From the NCBI GenBank assembly GCA_026387845.1, contig JAPLKX010000122.1, positions 1 through 7,702 of the forward strand: a stretch of 7,702 nucleotides of DNA, in the 5' to 3' direction. Source of the DNA: Candidatus Hydrogenedentota bacterium (lineage in GTDB: Bacteria > Hydrogenedentota > Hydrogenedentia > Hydrogenedentales > SLHB01). A program made the translations under genes and the position numbers. Position 1 is the first letter of the stretch, and each line of letters starts with the position of its first letter. Under the pieces are notes generated by a model, which made no database searches, was not told the DNA's origin, and saw only the letters and a program-made list of their open reading frames with translations. Shown piece after piece: positions 1 to 6,631 of the stretch.

Positions 1-1425
1 GACGACGTGACGTGCCGGCAGTTCCTGGTTGAGGACAACATCATCACGGAGGTCGCCGGAACGGATACGGTGCGGTACCGGGGGAACCTGATCGATCAGG
101 AATGCGCACATCTTACCGGCGAGGATATTGACCACGACGCGCTGACCGTGCAACTCTACCCCTTCAACAACACGCCGAACAGGGGCGGCGTTTACAAAGT
201 ATGGGTTACCCTTCAGTCGAATTATGACGCGGACGGGGACGGGTCGTTTGGGTTCATCCCGCGCTTCTCCAAGACGGACAACTTCAAGATCAAAGGCAAC
301 AAACCGCCGATAACGCTGCGGGTGCGCAAGTTCAACGACCTCAATTTCAACGGGTGCCTTGACGCCGGTGAGCCGGAAATTGGCGTAGACGAATTCATCG
401 AGGAAGGCGGGTGGCCTGTAGACAGTTGTGACCCGCTGGGCGTGGAAAACAACGGATTCACGCCGTGGTTTACCTACGCGGAACCTCCCGGCCCGTGGTT
501 TATCTGGGAAGAGGAGTTGGAAGGGTGGCTGCTGACCGGGGCCTATTGTGACGGAACTCCCGTCAGCGCTTACACGCTGCCGATATGCGTCACCGTGGCC
601 GGCACCAACGGTGAAACCCACGAGGTCGTGTTCCTGAACGGCGAGTTGGCCGGCATATGCGCATTCAAAGGTTACGATGCAGACGGAGACGGCCCTGACG
701 GCGATACGCCGGTCGAGGGGTTCCAGCTTTGCCTGACCGGCACCGACATTCTGGACAATTGCGTCGGACCAATTTGCAAGTGGACGGACTCCTGCGGCAA
801 GGCCTGTTGGAGCGACCTGCTCCCCGGGACCTACGAAGTCTGTGAGGTGCTGTGCGGGGATTGGGAACCTTCGACGGACACGTGCGTGGATGTGTGTCTC
901 GAATCGGGCGAAGTTGAGGAAGTCACCTTCTCCAACTACTGCACCGGCGACGCCCTGATGCACACCAAAGGCTGGTGGCAGAATCCCAACGGGTGCGAAA
1001 TCGTTGCGGCCCACCCGGAGTACCTCGACGAGCTTAACGAACTTGCGCCGTACATCACGGGTTTCGTGGATGCCCACGGAGAAGACAACTGCCTGGGCGA
1101 GGCGTGCGGCGATGTTTATTTGCCGTTCAACAGCCCCAGCGAACTGGGCTGCTACATTGTCGCGCCCAACAGCCAGAATGGTTGCCTGGGCCTGGCGCAG
1201 CAGTTGTGCGCGTTTGTTTTGAACATGCTCGATCAGTGCGGGTCGATGGACGTTTACCTGATTGATGTAGGCATGTCTTCGGAAGACATCATTGATGCCG
1301 CCATCTGCGCGTGGCAGACCGGCATCGATGTTGGCTACTGGCAGACGTTCATAGACGAGCTTAACAACTCGGGCATTGTCTCGTACATTTCCGACGAGCC
1401 GTGCCCGATCGTGTACGACGACTGA
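1..1425 (+). CDS. Cysteine-rich secreted/surface protein with SdrD-B-like modules, 5' partial
   Basis: The reading frame is open from base 1 and ends at TGA 1423-1425. It is probably the C-terminal part of a longer protein, because no signal peptide or start signal is visible; the GTG at 7 has no Shine-Dalgarno support. Numbering from that GTG, residues 105-215 and 216-312 look like two SdrD-B/Cna-B-type beta-sandwich modules: KFNDLNFNGCLDAGEP at 108-123, then a calcium-loop-like DADGDGPDGDTPVEGF at 224-239 and LLPGTYEVCE at 271-280. Another DADGDG is at 74-79. After FSNYC, a C-terminal domain opens with TKGWWQNPNG (320-329) and contains LAQQLCAFVLNML and a WQTFIDELNN ending. This arrangement resembles the GYWHNKNG-type ends of bacterial and archaeal surface proteins. 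There are 26 cysteines in 472 residues, suggesting disulfide-rich extracellular folding. No LPXTG motif, C-terminal membrane helix or other anchor is visible. Adhesion or a structural role is inference only. Confidence 0.8.
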   Translation, partial: DDVTCRQFLVEDNIITEVAGTDTVRYRGNLIDQECAHLTGEDIDHDALTVQLYPFNNTPNRGGVYKVWVTLQSNYDADGDGSFGFIPRFSKTDNFKIKGNKPPITLRVRKFNDLNFNGCLDAGEPEIGVDEFIEEGGWPVDSCDPLGVENNGFTPWFTYAEPPGPWFIWEEELEGWLLTGAYCDGTPVSAYTLPICVTVAGTNGETHEVVFLNGELAGICAFKGYDADGDGPDGDTPVEGFQLCLTGTDILDNCVGPICKWTDSCGKACWSDLLPGTYEVCEVLCGDWEPSTDTCVDVCLESGEVEEVTFSNYCTGDALMHTKGWWQNPNGCEIVAAHPEYLDELNELAPYITGFVDAHGEDNCLGEACGDVYLPFNSPSELGCYIVAPNSQNGCLGLAQQLCAFVLNMLDQCGSMDVYLIDVGMSSEDIIDAAICAWQTGIDVGYWQTFIDELNNSGIVSYISDEPCPIVYDD

Positions 1426-1450
1426 GTTCCCTGGCTTGCAGACTCGACGA

Positions 1451-1490
1451 CGGCGGCGTGCTCTTCTTGACGGCGGCACGCCGCCGCGTT
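1451..1490 (+). terminator. Rho-independent terminator after the surface-protein gene
   Basis: A perfect 11-bp inverted repeat has its left arm CGGCGGCGTGC at 1451-1461 and its right arm at 1476-1486, with a 14-base loop. It is followed by CGTTTTAAG. The stem is nearly all G-C and begins 25 bases after the stop codon at 1425. The T-tract is short and lies only on the right, so the signal is read as a plus-strand terminator. It sits between two convergent genes. Termination of the minus-strand operon here is possible but is not supported by a U-tract on that side. Confidence 0.75.
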
Positions 1491-1504
1491 TTAAGTAAAC
1501 ATGT

Positions 1505-2485
1505 CTACGCCGGGAACCAACCGGTCAGGAACTCGACCTCGGTGCCGTCGTATACGGCTTCTGCGAGGAACTCGACGCCCTGCTGGTTCCCCCACGAGTA
1601 GTTGATGACGAGTTTGTTTTCAAACTGGCAGAAATCGATGTCGGAATTGTTGATGTTTCGCGCGTTTTTGATTTTCTCGCGTTGGGACTCGGAGAGTTTT
1701 TCGTTGGCGATCTGCTTATCTTCGGGCGAGGCGCGGAGGACGGGGTTCAGCGGGCTCGACTCCCATTTAGCAAGGTCTTTTGACCGCACGACGCATTGCT
1801 CATACCTGCCTTTCACGGCCTCAAGATAGAAATCGTAGAACCAGCCGTCAAGGTAGCGGAGGCAATGCGGGGCGGTGTATCGGTCTTTGGAGTAGGTGCA
1901 TTCGGGCGGGGTGAGCGTCCACGCATGGAGGTCGCGCGACTTAACGAACCGCGCCGTGAACGGGTTGCCGGCGACCTCGGGCGGCTTGCCGACCTCGAAC
2001 ATCAGGACGTACTCATCGCCGGATTTGCACAGCGACGTGTTGAACATGCCGTAGCCTTTCAGGTCCAGCGCGTTCCACTGCTCCCACTTCTCGAGGTCGT
2101 TCGAAGCAAACACCTCGACGCGCTCGCCGTCCCAGATGTTCACACAAGTCACCACCGCCATGTCGTCGAACACCGCCGCGCTGCCCAGATGGCAGCCCTT
2201 GGCGAAGGCGGGGCCGGGCGCGCCGGATCGGTCGACGAACCGGAAGTAGGAGTCGCCGGTCTTGTTATTCCAATAGCCCGCGCGGACGTACTCGAACCGG
2301 TGCAGCTTGCTTCTGAACACGACCGGCGAGGTTTCGACGAGATCCAGATCGATTGTCCCCAGCTTCTTGATTACGGGCCGGGCCTTGTCGTCGGCGTGCG
2401 CCTCCCCCACTCCCGCCGCGGCCGCCAACACACCCGCCGAAACGCCCAGAAAGCTCCGACGCGTCAAATCAAAATGTCTTCGCAT
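1505..2485 (-). CDS. Tat-exported GH43-like five-bladed beta-propeller protein
   Basis: The 326-residue protein starts with a twin-arginine signal peptide: TRRSFLG at 8-14, an Ala/Val-rich core and a likely cleavage after AHA (29-31). The mature part has the spaced blade motif S-x-D-L-x-x-W at 128-134 (SNDLEKW), 183-189 (SRDLHAW) and 235-241 (SKDLAKW), typical of GH43/GH32/GH130-type glycosidase propellers. The C-terminal stretch NINNSDIDFCQFE (277-289) and YSWGNQQGVEF (296-306) matches a protein type I recall from planctomycete and verrucomicrobial genomes, usually annotated only as glycosyl hydrolase-like. Catalytic carboxylates cannot be assigned with confidence, so it may bind rather than cleave a glycan. 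The start at 2485 is supported by GAGGAG five bases upstream. Only nine bases separate it from the aldolase gene, and the upstream TGA merges into its ribosome-binding site, so translation is probably coupled. Folding before export (Tat) may imply a cofactor or metal; this is inference. Confidence 0.85.
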   Translation of the reverse strand: MRRHFDLTRRSFLGVSAGVLAAAAGVGEAHADDKARPVIKKLGTIDLDLVETSPVVFRSKLHRFEYVRAGYWNNKTGDSYFRFVDRSGAPGPAFAKGCHLGSAAVFDDMAVVTCVNIWDGERVEVFASNDLEKWEQWNALDLKGYGMFNTSLCKSGDEYVLMFEVGKPPEVAGNPFTARFVKSRDLHAWTLTPPECTYSKDRYTAPHCLRYLDGWFYDFYLEAVKGRYEQCVVRSKDLAKWESSPLNPVLRASPEDKQIANEKLSESQREKIKNARNINNSDIDFCQFENKLVINYSWGNQQGVEFLAEAVYDGTEVEFLTGWFPA

Positions 2486-2494
2486 AGCTGCTCC

Positions 2495-3283
2495 TCACAG
2501 GCCGGCCTTGAAAGTCAGCCCTGCCTTCTCGTATCCAGCCTTCATCCCGCGGAACTTGTCGGCGATGGCGATCACGTCGGCGCCGGCGGCCAGGAACCGC
2601 GCGCCCTGCTTGATCCTCCTGGGGGCGTCCTCCGGCCCGCACGGTAGCCCCCAATACCTGTTGTACTTTTTGGCGAGCGCCGCGAGTTTCTCGACGGCCC
2701 CCTGCACCAGCGGGTGGTCGAACTGCCCGGGAACGCCGTAGCTGTGCGACAGGTCGGCCGGGCCGAGGAAGAACACGTCGATGCTGTCGACGGCCATGAT
2801 GTCTTCCATGCAATCGACGGCCTCCTTGTCTTCAATCTGGACAATGACGAATTTCTGCTCGTTGGAAAGCCGGAGGTACTCGTCGAGCGGCCGCATGCAG
2901 AACGGCCCGTCGGAGTTGCCGCTATCGAGCGCGCGCCGGCCGACGGGCTGGAACCGCGTCATCCGCACGATGTCCCGCGCCTCATCCGCCGACATGCAGT
3001 GGGGCACCATGATGCCGGTGGCGTCCATCTCGAAGGGCCGGATAAAGTCGGAGTACGACCCTTTGGCGACGCGCACCATCGAGTCCATCCCGCCCATCTT
3101 GGCGGTTCTTACCTGGTTGTGCACGGTTTGGAAATCGATCGCCCCGTGTTCCATGCAAAGCCAAACGCAATGGATGCCGATATACCCCATGATTTCCACC
3201 ACGTTGGGATCGGTCAGGTTGGTTTTCGCACACCACACCGCCTCACCATTCCTCAGCTTCTTCAACACCACGCTCTCATGCAT
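2495..3283 (-). CDS. HpcH/HpaI-family class II aldolase
   Basis: The 262-residue protein has the normal length and motif order of metal-dependent HpcH/HpaI aldolases, which cleave or form 2-keto-3-deoxy acids to give pyruvate (or a related keto acid) and an aldehyde in the cytoplasm. Visible active-site counterparts are EH at 45-46 in CMEHGAIDF (catalytic base position), Arg71 in MVRVAKG, Glu151 in VQIEDKEA and Asp177 in FLGPADLSHSYG (metal ligands in the family). The closing VIAIADKFRGMKAGYE segment is also family-like. The ATG at 3283 is chosen over the in-frame TTG at 3307 because a strong AGGAG lies six bases before it. It is the first gene of the minus-strand operon and is followed by a Tat-exported propeller protein. 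Substrate is unknown: related enzymes act on 2-keto-3-deoxy-L-rhamnonate, 2-dehydro-3-deoxyglucarate or 4-hydroxy-2-oxoheptanedioate, and these motifs do not separate them. Confidence 0.9.
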   Translation of the reverse strand: MHESVVLKKLRNGEAVWCAKTNLTDPNVVEIMGYIGIHCVWLCMEHGAIDFQTVHNQVRTAKMGGMDSMVRVAKGSYSDFIRPFEMDATGIMVPHCMSADEARDIVRMTRFQPVGRRALDSGNSDGPFCMRPLDEYLRLSNEQKFVIVQIEDKEAVDCMEDIMAVDSIDVFFLGPADLSHSYGVPGQFDHPLVQGAVEKLAALAKKYNRYWGLPCGPEDAPRRIKQGARFLAAGADVIAIADKFRGMKAGYEKAGLTFKAGL

Positions 3284-3289
3284 CGCGGA

Positions 3290-3297
3290 CTCCTTCC
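3290..3297 (-). promoter_or_regulatory. Shine-Dalgarno site deciding the aldolase start
   Basis: Read on the minus strand the sequence is GGAAGGAG, ending six bases before the ATG at 3283. It lies inside the longer open frame that begins with TTG at 3307, which argues that the longer frame is not the real start. Confidence 0.75.
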
Positions 3298-3329
3298 AGA
3301 CTGTCAATCCGCATCCAGTCTTTTTTCCT

Positions 3330-3357
3330 CCAGACTCCGGACTCCAGACTCCAGACT
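3330..3357. repeat. Heptamer tandem repeat, four units
   Basis: Four head-to-tail 7-base units occupy 3330-3357. Units 1, 3 and 4 are CCAGACT and unit 2 (3337-3343) is CCGGACT, so only one base differs over the array. A fifth isolated CCAGACT is at 3296-3302, next to the aldolase Shine-Dalgarno site. On the minus strand the units read AGTCTGG, so each junction makes GGAG. The array lies in the predicted 5' leader of the aldolase operon, between its promoter and start codon. Confidence 0.85.
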
Positions 3358-3369
3358 TAAATTGTGCTT

Positions 3370-3399
3370 ATTAGATGCAATACCGTACCATGCGGTCAA
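3370..3399 (-). promoter_or_regulatory. Predicted sigma70-like promoter of the aldolase-propeller operon
   Basis: On the minus strand, TTGACC (3399-3394; five of six matches to TTGACA) is followed by an 18-base spacer and TCTAAT (3375-3370; five of six matches to TATAAT). Transcription would begin near 3363, giving a leader of about 80 bases before the ATG at 3283 and placing the heptamer array inside that leader. The call rests on consensus matching only. No convincing operator palindrome is seen: ATTG and CAAT at the two ends of 3361-3381 pair for only four bases. Confidence 0.5.
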
Positions 3400-3467
3400 G
3401 TTGCAGTCTTCGGGCTCATCGACGGGACAATAGGATTCGCAGGTTTTTACTTGTTGGGAGATTCAAG

Positions 3468-4069
3468 ATGCCCGTTTTGGACCTGTTTTCGTTGACGAGG
3501 CCTCGATCCGGGCGCTGCACGACGCCTTTCTCAACCGGTACGGCCAGATCGATGTTGTTGTCAACAACGCCGTCGCCCGCCCAATGAAAGACGGCTATCA
3601 CGGCAGCGCTGATACGTTCGACGAAAGCATGCACATCAACGCGACGGGGCTGTTCATCGTCACGCGTGGGTTCGGCGACGTCATGGCGGAAGCCGGCTCA
3701 GGCTCGATTATCAACATCGGATCGATCCATGGAATGATCGCGCCCGACCCGCCCATCTACCGCGGCACGACCATGCACGCCTGGGCGCCCGACTATTTCT
3801 TCCACAAAGGCGGCATGATCAACTTCACCCGGTTCATCGCCAGCTATTACGGCCCCCGCGGCGTGAGGTGCAACTGCCTGTCGCCCGGCGGCCTGCAAAC
3901 GCCGAACCACCCGGAGCCGTTCGTGAGGCAGTACAGCGAGCGGACGTTGCTCGGCCGCCTGGCCAATGAGACCGACCTCATGGGCGCGATCGTTTTCCTG
4001 GCGAGCGACGCGTCACGGTATGTAACAGGCGTTAATCTGCCGGTGGATGGAGGCTACACGGCGAAATGA
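3468..4069 (+). pseudogene. Short-chain dehydrogenase/reductase with N-terminal internal deletion
   Basis: The ATG at 3468 follows GGGAG by seven bases and encodes MPVLDLFSLT, a common SDR start normally followed by G-K-x-A-L-V-T-G-G. Instead, at about 3494-3497, the sequence passes directly into DEASIRALHDAFLNRYGQIDVVVNNA in another frame, which normally lies about 60 residues later. The Rossmann TGxxxGxG motif and the first beta-alpha units are therefore missing. The frame offset means the lost length is one more than a multiple of three. The rest is well preserved to TGA 4067-4069: NNA at 3563-3571, Ser at 3722 in NIGSIHG, YxxxK with Tyr at 3794 and Lys at 3806, LSPGG, and VTGVNLPVDGG. The frame from 3468 stops at TGA 3585-3587, overlapping an internal ATG at 3584 that opens a 161-residue C-terminal piece. 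NAD(P) binding should be lost. The intact homologue was probably a sugar or polyol dehydrogenase; misassembly is the main alternative. Confidence 0.8.
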
Positions 4070-4073
4070 ATTC

Positions 4074-4105
4074 ATTGCGGATTTCGGATTTGGGATTGCG
4101 GATTG
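4074..4105. repeat. Heptamer tandem repeat, four and a half units
   Basis: Consecutive 7-base units start at 4074: ATTGCGG, ATTTCGG (4081), ATTTGGG (4088), ATTGCGG (4095), then a partial ATTG. First and fourth units are identical and the middle two differ by one or two bases. The array begins five bases after the SDR stop codon. It has the same period and copy number as the 3330-3357 array but an unrelated sequence. Confidence 0.8.
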
Positions 4106-4122
4106 AAAAACGATACCCGGCC

Positions 4123-4149
4123 CAATCGTCTCAATGGTCTCAATGGTCC
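4123..4149. repeat. Nonamer tandem repeat, three units
   Basis: Three 9-base units follow one another: CAATCGTCT (4123-4131), CAATGGTCT (4132-4140) and CAATGGTCC (4141-4149). Each differs from its neighbour by one base. The array lies 41 bases before the symporter start codon, in a gap that otherwise shows no gene and no clear promoter. It could be non-coding spacer repeat or a binding-site array; the sequence alone does not decide. Confidence 0.7.
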
Positions 4150-4190
4150 CACGGAAAGAATTGTAAAACGCTGCCACGGCATTTCGCTTT

Positions 4191-5693
4191 ATGACGCTGC
4201 TGGATTGGATCGTAATCGGCTTTTATTTTTGCGGCATGATGGCCGTGGGCTGGTATTACGCGGTGCGGACGCGGACGCGCGAGGATTACCTCCTGGGCGG
4301 CCGCACCATGAGGTCGTCGACCGTCGGCCTGTCGATGTTCGCATCAATGATGAGCACGCTGACGTATCTGGCGGTGCCTGGCGAGATGATCAAGCACGGG
4401 CCCATGATCGCCGGGCAGTACCTCAGCTACCCGCTGTCGTTTCTCGTCACGGGGTTTCTGATCATACCGTTCATCATGCGGATGAAAATCACCAGCGCCT
4501 ACGAATTACTCGAACAACGGCTTGGCTTGAGCGTGCGGATGCTGGGCTCGACGTTTTTTCTGTCCCTCCGTCTTCTTTGGATGTCCGTGATCATCTACGC
4601 AACCAGCGCCAAGGTGCTGGTTCCGCTGCTGGACTGGCCGGCCTCGACCACGCCGTACGTCTGCGCGGCCCTTGGCTTCATCACGGTGGCCTACACCAGC
4701 ATGGGCGGGTTGCGCGCCGTCGTCATGACCGACGTCGTCCAGACGGTGATTTTGTTTGGCGGTGCGGGGCTGACGCTGGCGATGGTCACGTTGAAGATGG
4801 GCGGCGTCAGCGAATGGTGGCCGCACCAGTGGTCGCCGCAGTGGGATGAATTCAAAATCGTTTTTGACCCCAACGCGCGCCTCACTATTATGGGCGCCAT
4901 CACCGCAAGTTTCTGCTGGCATGTCTGCACCGCCGGCTCCGACCAGATGGCGATCCAGCGCTACCTCGCCACACCCAACGTCCATACCGCCCGCCGCGTC
5001 GTCGCCATCTATTTGATCGCCGATGTCCTCGTGGGCGTGTTCCTCGCCACCATCGGCCTCGCCCTGTTCGCGTTCTTCACGAAGAATCCCGAGATGCTTC
5101 CCGCTGGTCAGACTGTTCAGAGCAATTCCGATACGCTGTTTCCGCGCTTCATCGTGACGGTGCTGCCGCGGGGCATCACTGGCCTCGTAATCGCGGGCCT
5201 GCTCGCCGCGGCGATGTCCAGCCTTTCCTCGGGGGTGAATTCAGCCGGGGCCGTAATCGCAATTGATTTCATCGACCGTTTCCGCCGCCGCGCGCCAATC
5301 ACCGAGCAGCAGAACCTCCGCAGGAGCAAGCTGATCTCATGGATCATTGGCCTGGTGGTTGTAGCCTTGAGCATCGGCGTCAGCCAGGTGGGCGGCAACC
5401 TGCTCGAGATGGCGCACAAAATCGTCAACCTGCTCACGGCGCCGTTGTTCGTGCTGTTTTTCATGGCCTTCTTCGTGCCGTGGGCGACGTCGCCCGGCGC
5501 GTTCACGGCGGGCATCGCCAGCGCCGTTGTGGCCATCGGCGTCGGCCACTTGCAGTGGTTCGGGCTCAGCTTCGTCTGGATTCTGCCGTCGGCGCTCGTA
5601 ACCGGCATCATCGTCGGCCCGATTGTAAGCCTGCTGCCGCTTGGCCGGCGGCATAAACCCGTGGAGGCGCGCGCCTATGACGATGCCGGATAG
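4191..5693 (+). CDS. Sodium:solute symporter (SSS family)
   Basis: The 500-residue inner-membrane protein has about 13 hydrophobic segments and the family's usual length. SSS transporters use the sodium gradient to import sugars, organic acids, amino acids or vitamins. Family signatures appear in order: DYLLGGR at 32-38, YTSMGGLRAVVMTDVVQ at 168-184, GSDQMAIQRYLA at 249-260 (the usual TDQ-QR motif) and GLLAAAMSSLSSGVNSA at 336-352, whose serines match the Na2 sodium-site helix. The last helix ends near 484 and a short polar tail follows. The ATG at 4191 gives a proper first helix, but no good Shine-Dalgarno sequence is visible before it; the nearest purine run, GGAAAGAA, ends about 30 bases upstream. 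The gene overlaps the aldo/keto reductase by 17 bases, suggesting one transcript. Location among sugar-active genes favours a sugar or sugar acid as substrate, which is inference. Confidence 0.92.
   Translation: MTLLDWIVIGFYFCGMMAVGWYYAVRTRTREDYLLGGRTMRSSTVGLSMFASMMSTLTYLAVPGEMIKHGPMIAGQYLSYPLSFLVTGFLIIPFIMRMKITSAYELLEQRLGLSVRMLGSTFFLSLRLLWMSVIIYATSAKVLVPLLDWPASTTPYVCAALGFITVAYTSMGGLRAVVMTDVVQTVILFGGAGLTLAMVTLKMGGVSEWWPHQWSPQWDEFKIVFDPNARLTIMGAITASFCWHVCTAGSDQMAIQRYLATPNVHTARRVVAIYLIADVLVGVFLATIGLALFAFFTKNPEMLPAGQTVQSNSDTLFPRFIVTVLPRGITGLVIAGLLAAAMSSLSSGVNSAGAVIAIDFIDRFRRRAPITEQQNLRRSKLISWIIGLVVVALSIGVSQVGGNLLEMAHKIVNLLTAPLFVLFFMAFFVPWATSPGAFTAGIASAVVAIGVGHLQWFGLSFVWILPSALVTGIIVGPIVSLLPLGRRHKPVEARAYDDAG
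5663..5667 (+). promoter_or_regulatory. Shine-Dalgarno site for the aldo/keto reductase
   Basis: GGAGG lies inside the last codons of the symporter, nine bases before ATG 5677. It supports that start over the earlier in-frame TTG at 5641. A second ATG at 5683 is also in frame, three bases closer than would be usual for the alternative. Confidence 0.6.
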
Positions 5694-6609
5694 CCTGCCG
5701 GAGGTCGAATGGCGCGGTGAGCGGGTGTCGCGCATCATTTTAGGCACCGCCCAGTTGGGCATGAACTACGGCGTCGCCAATGTGGATGGCCAGCCTGATC
5801 CCACCCGCGCCCGCGAGATCGTCCAGGCCGCGTGGGAAGCGGGCATCCGCCATTTCGACACCGCACAGTCCTATGGCACGAGCGAGGCCATGCTTGGCCG
5901 CGCCTTGCGTGAATTGGGCATCGTGGGCGAAGCGCGGGTCGCATCGAAACTTGCACTGCCTGCCGATCCTGCCGACGTGCGGACATCCATCGCGAGATCA
6001 TTTGAGCGGCTGGGCGTCGAGCGGCTGTGGTGCATGATGCTCCACCATCCGCGGCATCTTGACGAGTGGGACGGGCCACTCGGCGAGATGCTCGAAGAAC
6101 ATCGCCGCGCGGGCCGGATCGAGCATCTGGGCGTGTCGCTCTCGCCGCTCGAGGATGCGCCGCGGTGTCTCGCCCACCCCGCCATCGAGGTGCTGCAACT
6201 GCCCTGCAACGCGTGGGACCGGCGTCCTATGCGGCTGGGCATTATCGATAATGCGCGGAAAAACGGCCAACTATGTTGCGTGCGGAGTATTTACCTGCAA
6301 GGGCTGCTTACGATGTCGCCCGAATCTATAGGTGCGCGGTTGCCCGCCGCGGAAGGCGCCTCGCGCGCCTGGCACGCGTTTGCCGCGTCCAAGAACATGT
6401 CGACAAAGGAACTGGCGGTCCGTTTTGGGATGACACTCGGGGCACCGCTGGTGATCGGCGCCGAAACACCAGAACAGATTCGGGCGACTATCGCCTTGGC
6501 GCGCCGCGGCCCGCTGTTAGTGGAAACAATTGAAGAGTTGGCCGCGACAATCGACCCGTTAGTTACTGATGACATTCTCGAACCCTGGAGATGGCCTCCG
6601 ATCAAATAG
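5677..6609 (+). CDS. Aldo/keto reductase
   Basis: The 310-residue protein has the complete aldo/keto reductase barrel pattern and should reduce a carbonyl (or oxidise an alcohol) with NAD(P)H in the cytoplasm. The entry strand ILGTAQLGMNYGVAN (21-35) is followed by the catalytic tetrad positions: Asp61 and Tyr66 in FDTAQSYG, Lys91 in ASKL, and His123 in MLHHP. The C-terminal VIGAETPEQIRATI (259-272) is the usual cofactor-phosphate-side motif. The LGTAQLGMNYGVAN opening resembles AKRs found beside polysaccharide or sugar-nucleotide genes rather than the classical aldose reductases. The ATG at 5677 is chosen because of the GGAGG at 5663-5667; it overlaps the symporter's last 17 bases, so translation is likely coupled. 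A propeller gene starts 22 bases after the stop. Substrate unknown, probably an imported sugar or sugar-derived aldehyde or ketone. Confidence 0.9.
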   Translation: MTMPDSLPEVEWRGERVSRIILGTAQLGMNYGVANVDGQPDPTRAREIVQAAWEAGIRHFDTAQSYGTSEAMLGRALRELGIVGEARVASKLALPADPADVRTSIARSFERLGVERLWCMMLHHPRHLDEWDGPLGEMLEEHRRAGRIEHLGVSLSPLEDAPRCLAHPAIEVLQLPCNAWDRRPMRLGIIDNARKNGQLCCVRSIYLQGLLTMSPESIGARLPAAEGASRAWHAFAASKNMSTKELAVRFGMTLGAPLVIGAETPEQIRATIALARRGPLLVETIEELAATIDPLVTDDILEPWRWPPIK

Positions 6610-6618
6610 ACCGGACAC

Positions 6619-6624
6619 GGGAGG
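6619..6624 (+). promoter_or_regulatory. Shine-Dalgarno site for the 3'-terminal propeller gene
   Basis: GGGAGG ends seven bases before ATG 6632. An in-frame GTG directly precedes the ATG at 6629, but the spacing favours the ATG. Confidence 0.6.
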
Positions 6625-6631
6625 AAGAGTG

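Noticed and set aside
1796..2647. Long plus-strand open frame of 283 codons
   Set aside because: It lies antisense to the well-supported propeller and aldolase genes, has no recognisable motif or ribosome-binding site, and is typical of a shadow frame in GC-rich DNA.
3284..3307. Longer N-terminus of the aldolase from the TTG at 3307
   Set aside because: The extension runs through the strong AGGAG site, and family members normally begin close to the chosen ATG.
3361..3381. Possible operator palindrome between ATTG and CAAT
   Set aside because: Only the outer four bases on each side pair, which is expected by chance.
3401..3431. Possible plus-strand promoter TTGCAG with GACAAT for the SDR
   Set aside because: The -10 match is only four of six and the spacer is 19 bases, too weak to call.
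2714..3433. Plus-strand open frame of 239 codons
   Set aside because: It is antisense to the HpcH/HpaI aldolase, whose active-site motifs are intact on the other strand.
4103..5656. Other-frame ORFs over the symporter, including 4103-4849 (+) and 5117-5611 (-)
   Set aside because: They overlap a complete symporter with all family signatures and carry arginine/histidine/proline-rich shadow-frame sequence.
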